64,000 nucleotides of DNA, taken from Pseudomonas sp. P8_241. GTDB lineage: Bacteria > Pseudomonadota > Gammaproteobacteria > Pseudomonadales > Pseudomonadaceae. How positions within the stretch are numbered: position 1 is the stretch's first letter; every line of letters starts with the position of its first letter. This document shows positions 62,345 through 64,000 of the stretch, piece after piece. The position numbers were made by a program, and so were the translations under genes. The stretch is taken from NCBI RefSeq assembly GCF_034008315.1, contig NZ_CP125377.1:3422001-3486000 (forward strand), given 5' to 3'. Under the pieces are notes generated by a model. That model saw nothing but the letters and a program-made list of their open reading frames with translations. It had not been told where the DNA came from and did not search any database.

Positions 62345-64000
62345 CCCAATCGCCGGCAAAGCCTTGAGCGATATCGAAATTGAAGAAATGCTGGCCAAAA
62401 AAGCCCTCGACCGCAGCATGTTCGGTCGACTGTTGCCGCTGCTCAAACCGATTCGCCGACATATTGCCGGGGTCATCGGCATTGAATTGCTGCTGGTATT
62501 CACGGTGTTCCTGCGCCCCTGGTTTGTCCGTGAATTGCTCGATCGTGGGCTGATTCAACAGAACGATCACTGGTTGCTCGATGAGCGCCTTGTGCTGTGG
62601 CTCGGACTGGGACTGGCGGTCAGCTGGCTCGGGCGTTTCCTGCTCGCTGGGGTCTCGCAGTTCATCGCCGGCAGTGCGGCGATCCGGGTGTTGAATGACT
62701 TGCGAGTACGGGTATTCGCGCATGTACAGAGCCTGAGCGTCAGCTATTTCGACCGCACCAAGGCCGGGCGAATCATTTCCCGTGTCGACCGTGATGTCGA
62801 TGCCCTTGAACCGTTGTTGATCCAGGGGCCACCCGAGTTGCTTGGCGCCTTGCTGCGCTGCGCACTGGCCTCGGTGATGCTGTGGCGAATCGACCCGCGG
62901 TTTTTTCTCAGTCTCGCCGCTACGGTGCCAGTGTTGGTGCTGGCGACCTGGAGTTTCAAACGCATTTCCCAGCGCAACTGGGCCAGGGTCGCGGAGAACC
63001 GCAGCCGTTTCACCGCGCATCTGGTGGAAAGCGTGAGCGGCGCGCGCATGTTGCAACAGTGTGCGCAGCAAGCCCCGAACCTGCGGCGCTACCGCGGCCT
63101 GCTGGATGACTTCAATCGGGCGCTGATCCACGGCAGCCTGCGATCCGGCTGGTTCGCACCCTTTACCGCCCTGCTCAGCTCGGCCGGGATGGCCGTGTTG
63201 TTACTGGTAGGCGCTTATGGCATGGCACAGGCGGATGTGACCGTTGGCCAGATCGCGGAGAGTCTGTTTTATGTGTTCCTGTTCCTCGGGCCACTGCAGG
63301 AACTGTCGGACCTGTTCGAGCGCTACGCCACGGGTTCGGCCTCGGCGCAGAGGATCTTTTTGTTGCTCGATACGCCTGCGCAGATCAACGACGACGCCAC
63401 ACCGCAAACCGTGGGCAAAGCCCGGGGCGAAGTGAGTTTCGAGCGAGCGCGTTTCAGCTACGATGCCAATAGCCCCTCGCCGGTGATCAACGACCTTGAC
63501 CTGCACATCCCTGCCGGTGAGGTAATGGCGATTGTCGGCCCTTCGGGTCACGGCAAGAGCACGCTGGTGCAGCTGCTGACGCGCTTCTACGAGGTTCAGT
63601 CGGGTGCGGTCAGACTCGATGGCATTGATGTTCGTAACCTGGCCCAGCATGAACTGAGGCGTAATGTCGGCGTGGTGCTGCAAGACAATGTGTTGTTCAG
63701 CGGCAGCATCCTGGACAACCTGCGTCTGGCATCTCCCCACGCCGACGACGCGAGCCTGATTGCAGCAGCCCGGGAGCTGGGCGCGGACGAAGTGCTGGAG
63801 CGCCTGCCGCACCAATACCAGACCGAAGTCGGTCCTTTGGGCGGGCATCTGAGTCATGGCCAACGGCAGTTGGTCTGCCTGGTACGTGCCTACCTCGCAG
63901 ACCCGGCGGTGCTGGTGCTGGACGAGGCGACCTCAGCTGTCGACATCCATACCGAGCGCCGAATTCAGCGAGCGTTTCGCCGACTCTGCGAAGGCCGCAC
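62337..64000 (+). CDS. ABC exporter partner subunit (3' end outside window)
   Basis: 554 residues visible, ending before the H-loop. The start MANPIAGKALSDIEIEEML overlaps the first subunit by eight bases. Six membrane segments (about 40-330), Walker A GPSGHGKST, Walker B VLVLDEATSAVD with the catalytic Glu present, but signature LSHGQRQL in place of LSGGQ. It complements the partner: its Walker B works with the partner's intact LSGGQ, while its altered signature pairs with the partner's altered Walker B. Substrate unknown. Confidence 0.9.
   Translation, partial: MANPIAGKALSDIEIEEMLAKKALDRSMFGRLLPLLKPIRRHIAGVIGIELLLVFTVFLRPWFVRELLDRGLIQQNDHWLLDERLVLWLGLGLAVSWLGRFLLAGVSQFIAGSAAIRVLNDLRVRVFAHVQSLSVSYFDRTKAGRIISRVDRDVDALEPLLIQGPPELLGALLRCALASVMLWRIDPRFFLSLAATVPVLVLATWSFKRISQRNWARVAENRSRFTAHLVESVSGARMLQQCAQQAPNLRRYRGLLDDFNRALIHGSLRSGWFAPFTALLSSAGMAVLLLVGAYGMAQADVTVGQIAESLFYVFLFLGPLQELSDLFERYATGSASAQRIFLLLDTPAQINDDATPQTVGKARGEVSFERARFSYDANSPSPVINDLDLHIPAGEVMAIVGPSGHGKSTLVQLLTRFYEVQSGAVRLDGIDVRNLAQHELRRNVGVVLQDNVLFSGSILDNLRLASPHADDASLIAAARELGADEVLERLPHQYQTEVGPLGGHLSHGQRQLVCLVRAYLADPAVLVLDEATSAVDIHTERRIQRAFRRLCEGR

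Noticed and set aside
1..64000. tRNA, rRNA and riboswitch genes
   Set aside because: I looked for cloverleaf-like and conserved rRNA stretches in the gaps and found none; covariance-model searches would be needed to exclude small RNAs.

Overview
The window looks like chromosomal DNA of a fluorescent-group Pseudomonas. The evidence is the OprD-type porin, a DUF2790 protein, a FecI/FecR/TonB-receptor iron unit, an SfnR/SfnB sulfur cluster, an Acr3-ArsH-GAPDH-ArsJ arsenic operon, and many GTAGGAGC-CGGCTTGC type REP elements with a resident RAYT transposase. Positions 2195-2222 match the XerCD dif recombination site almost perfectly, so the left edge probably lies at or near the replication terminus.

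Layout. 1-3.4 kb is AT-richer and gene-poor: the tail of a MarR-like gene, a diverged tyrosine recombinase, repeated GTGGAATT motifs, the dif site and two perfect dyads. 3.4-12.1 kb is one giant gene for a cyclic beta-1,2-glucan synthase (NdvB/ChvB type), followed by a Crp/Fnr regulator and the inverted, frameshifted remains of a PAS sensor kinase. 14.1-19.5 kb is an arsenic operon read leftward (arsR, arsC, acr3, arsH, gapdh, arsJ) with two ArsR-like operators. 19.5-24.2 kb holds an ABC exporter, a chimeric pseudogene made of two unrelated enzymes, and a chemoreceptor. 24.3-32.9 kb holds small genes, a leftward catabolic set (gamma-glutamyl hydrolase-like, M14-like amidohydrolase, MHS permease, OprD porin) with a divergent LysR regulator, a DUF2790 protein and a GAF-GGDEF diguanylate cyclase. 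33-38.6 kb is a siderophore uptake unit: PepSY protein, TonB receptor with signalling domain, FecR and a divergent FecI-type sigma factor.

38.6-60.4 kb is an organosulfur scavenging island. It has an SfnR-like sigma-54 activator, three periplasmic or lipoprotein binding proteins, a complete peptide-type ABC importer, a TonB receptor, three SsuD/DszA-type flavin monooxygenases, an SfnB/DszC-type oxidoreductase, a secreted lipase-like hydrolase, a class II aldolase, and a cytoplasmic protein that would normally be called an ABC binding protein. That last protein has no signal peptide and keeps the Cys/His/Arg triad of the DszB desulfinase. Together these genes could take up an organosulfur compound, oxidise it, cleave C-S bonds and release sulfite. 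Two opposed sigma-54 promoter-like sites lie between the desulfinase-like gene and sfnB, which fits control by the local SfnR. REP clusters are confined to this island as far as I can see and surround a RAYT gene. The window ends in a heterodimeric ABC exporter with one degenerate ATP site; the second subunit runs off the edge.
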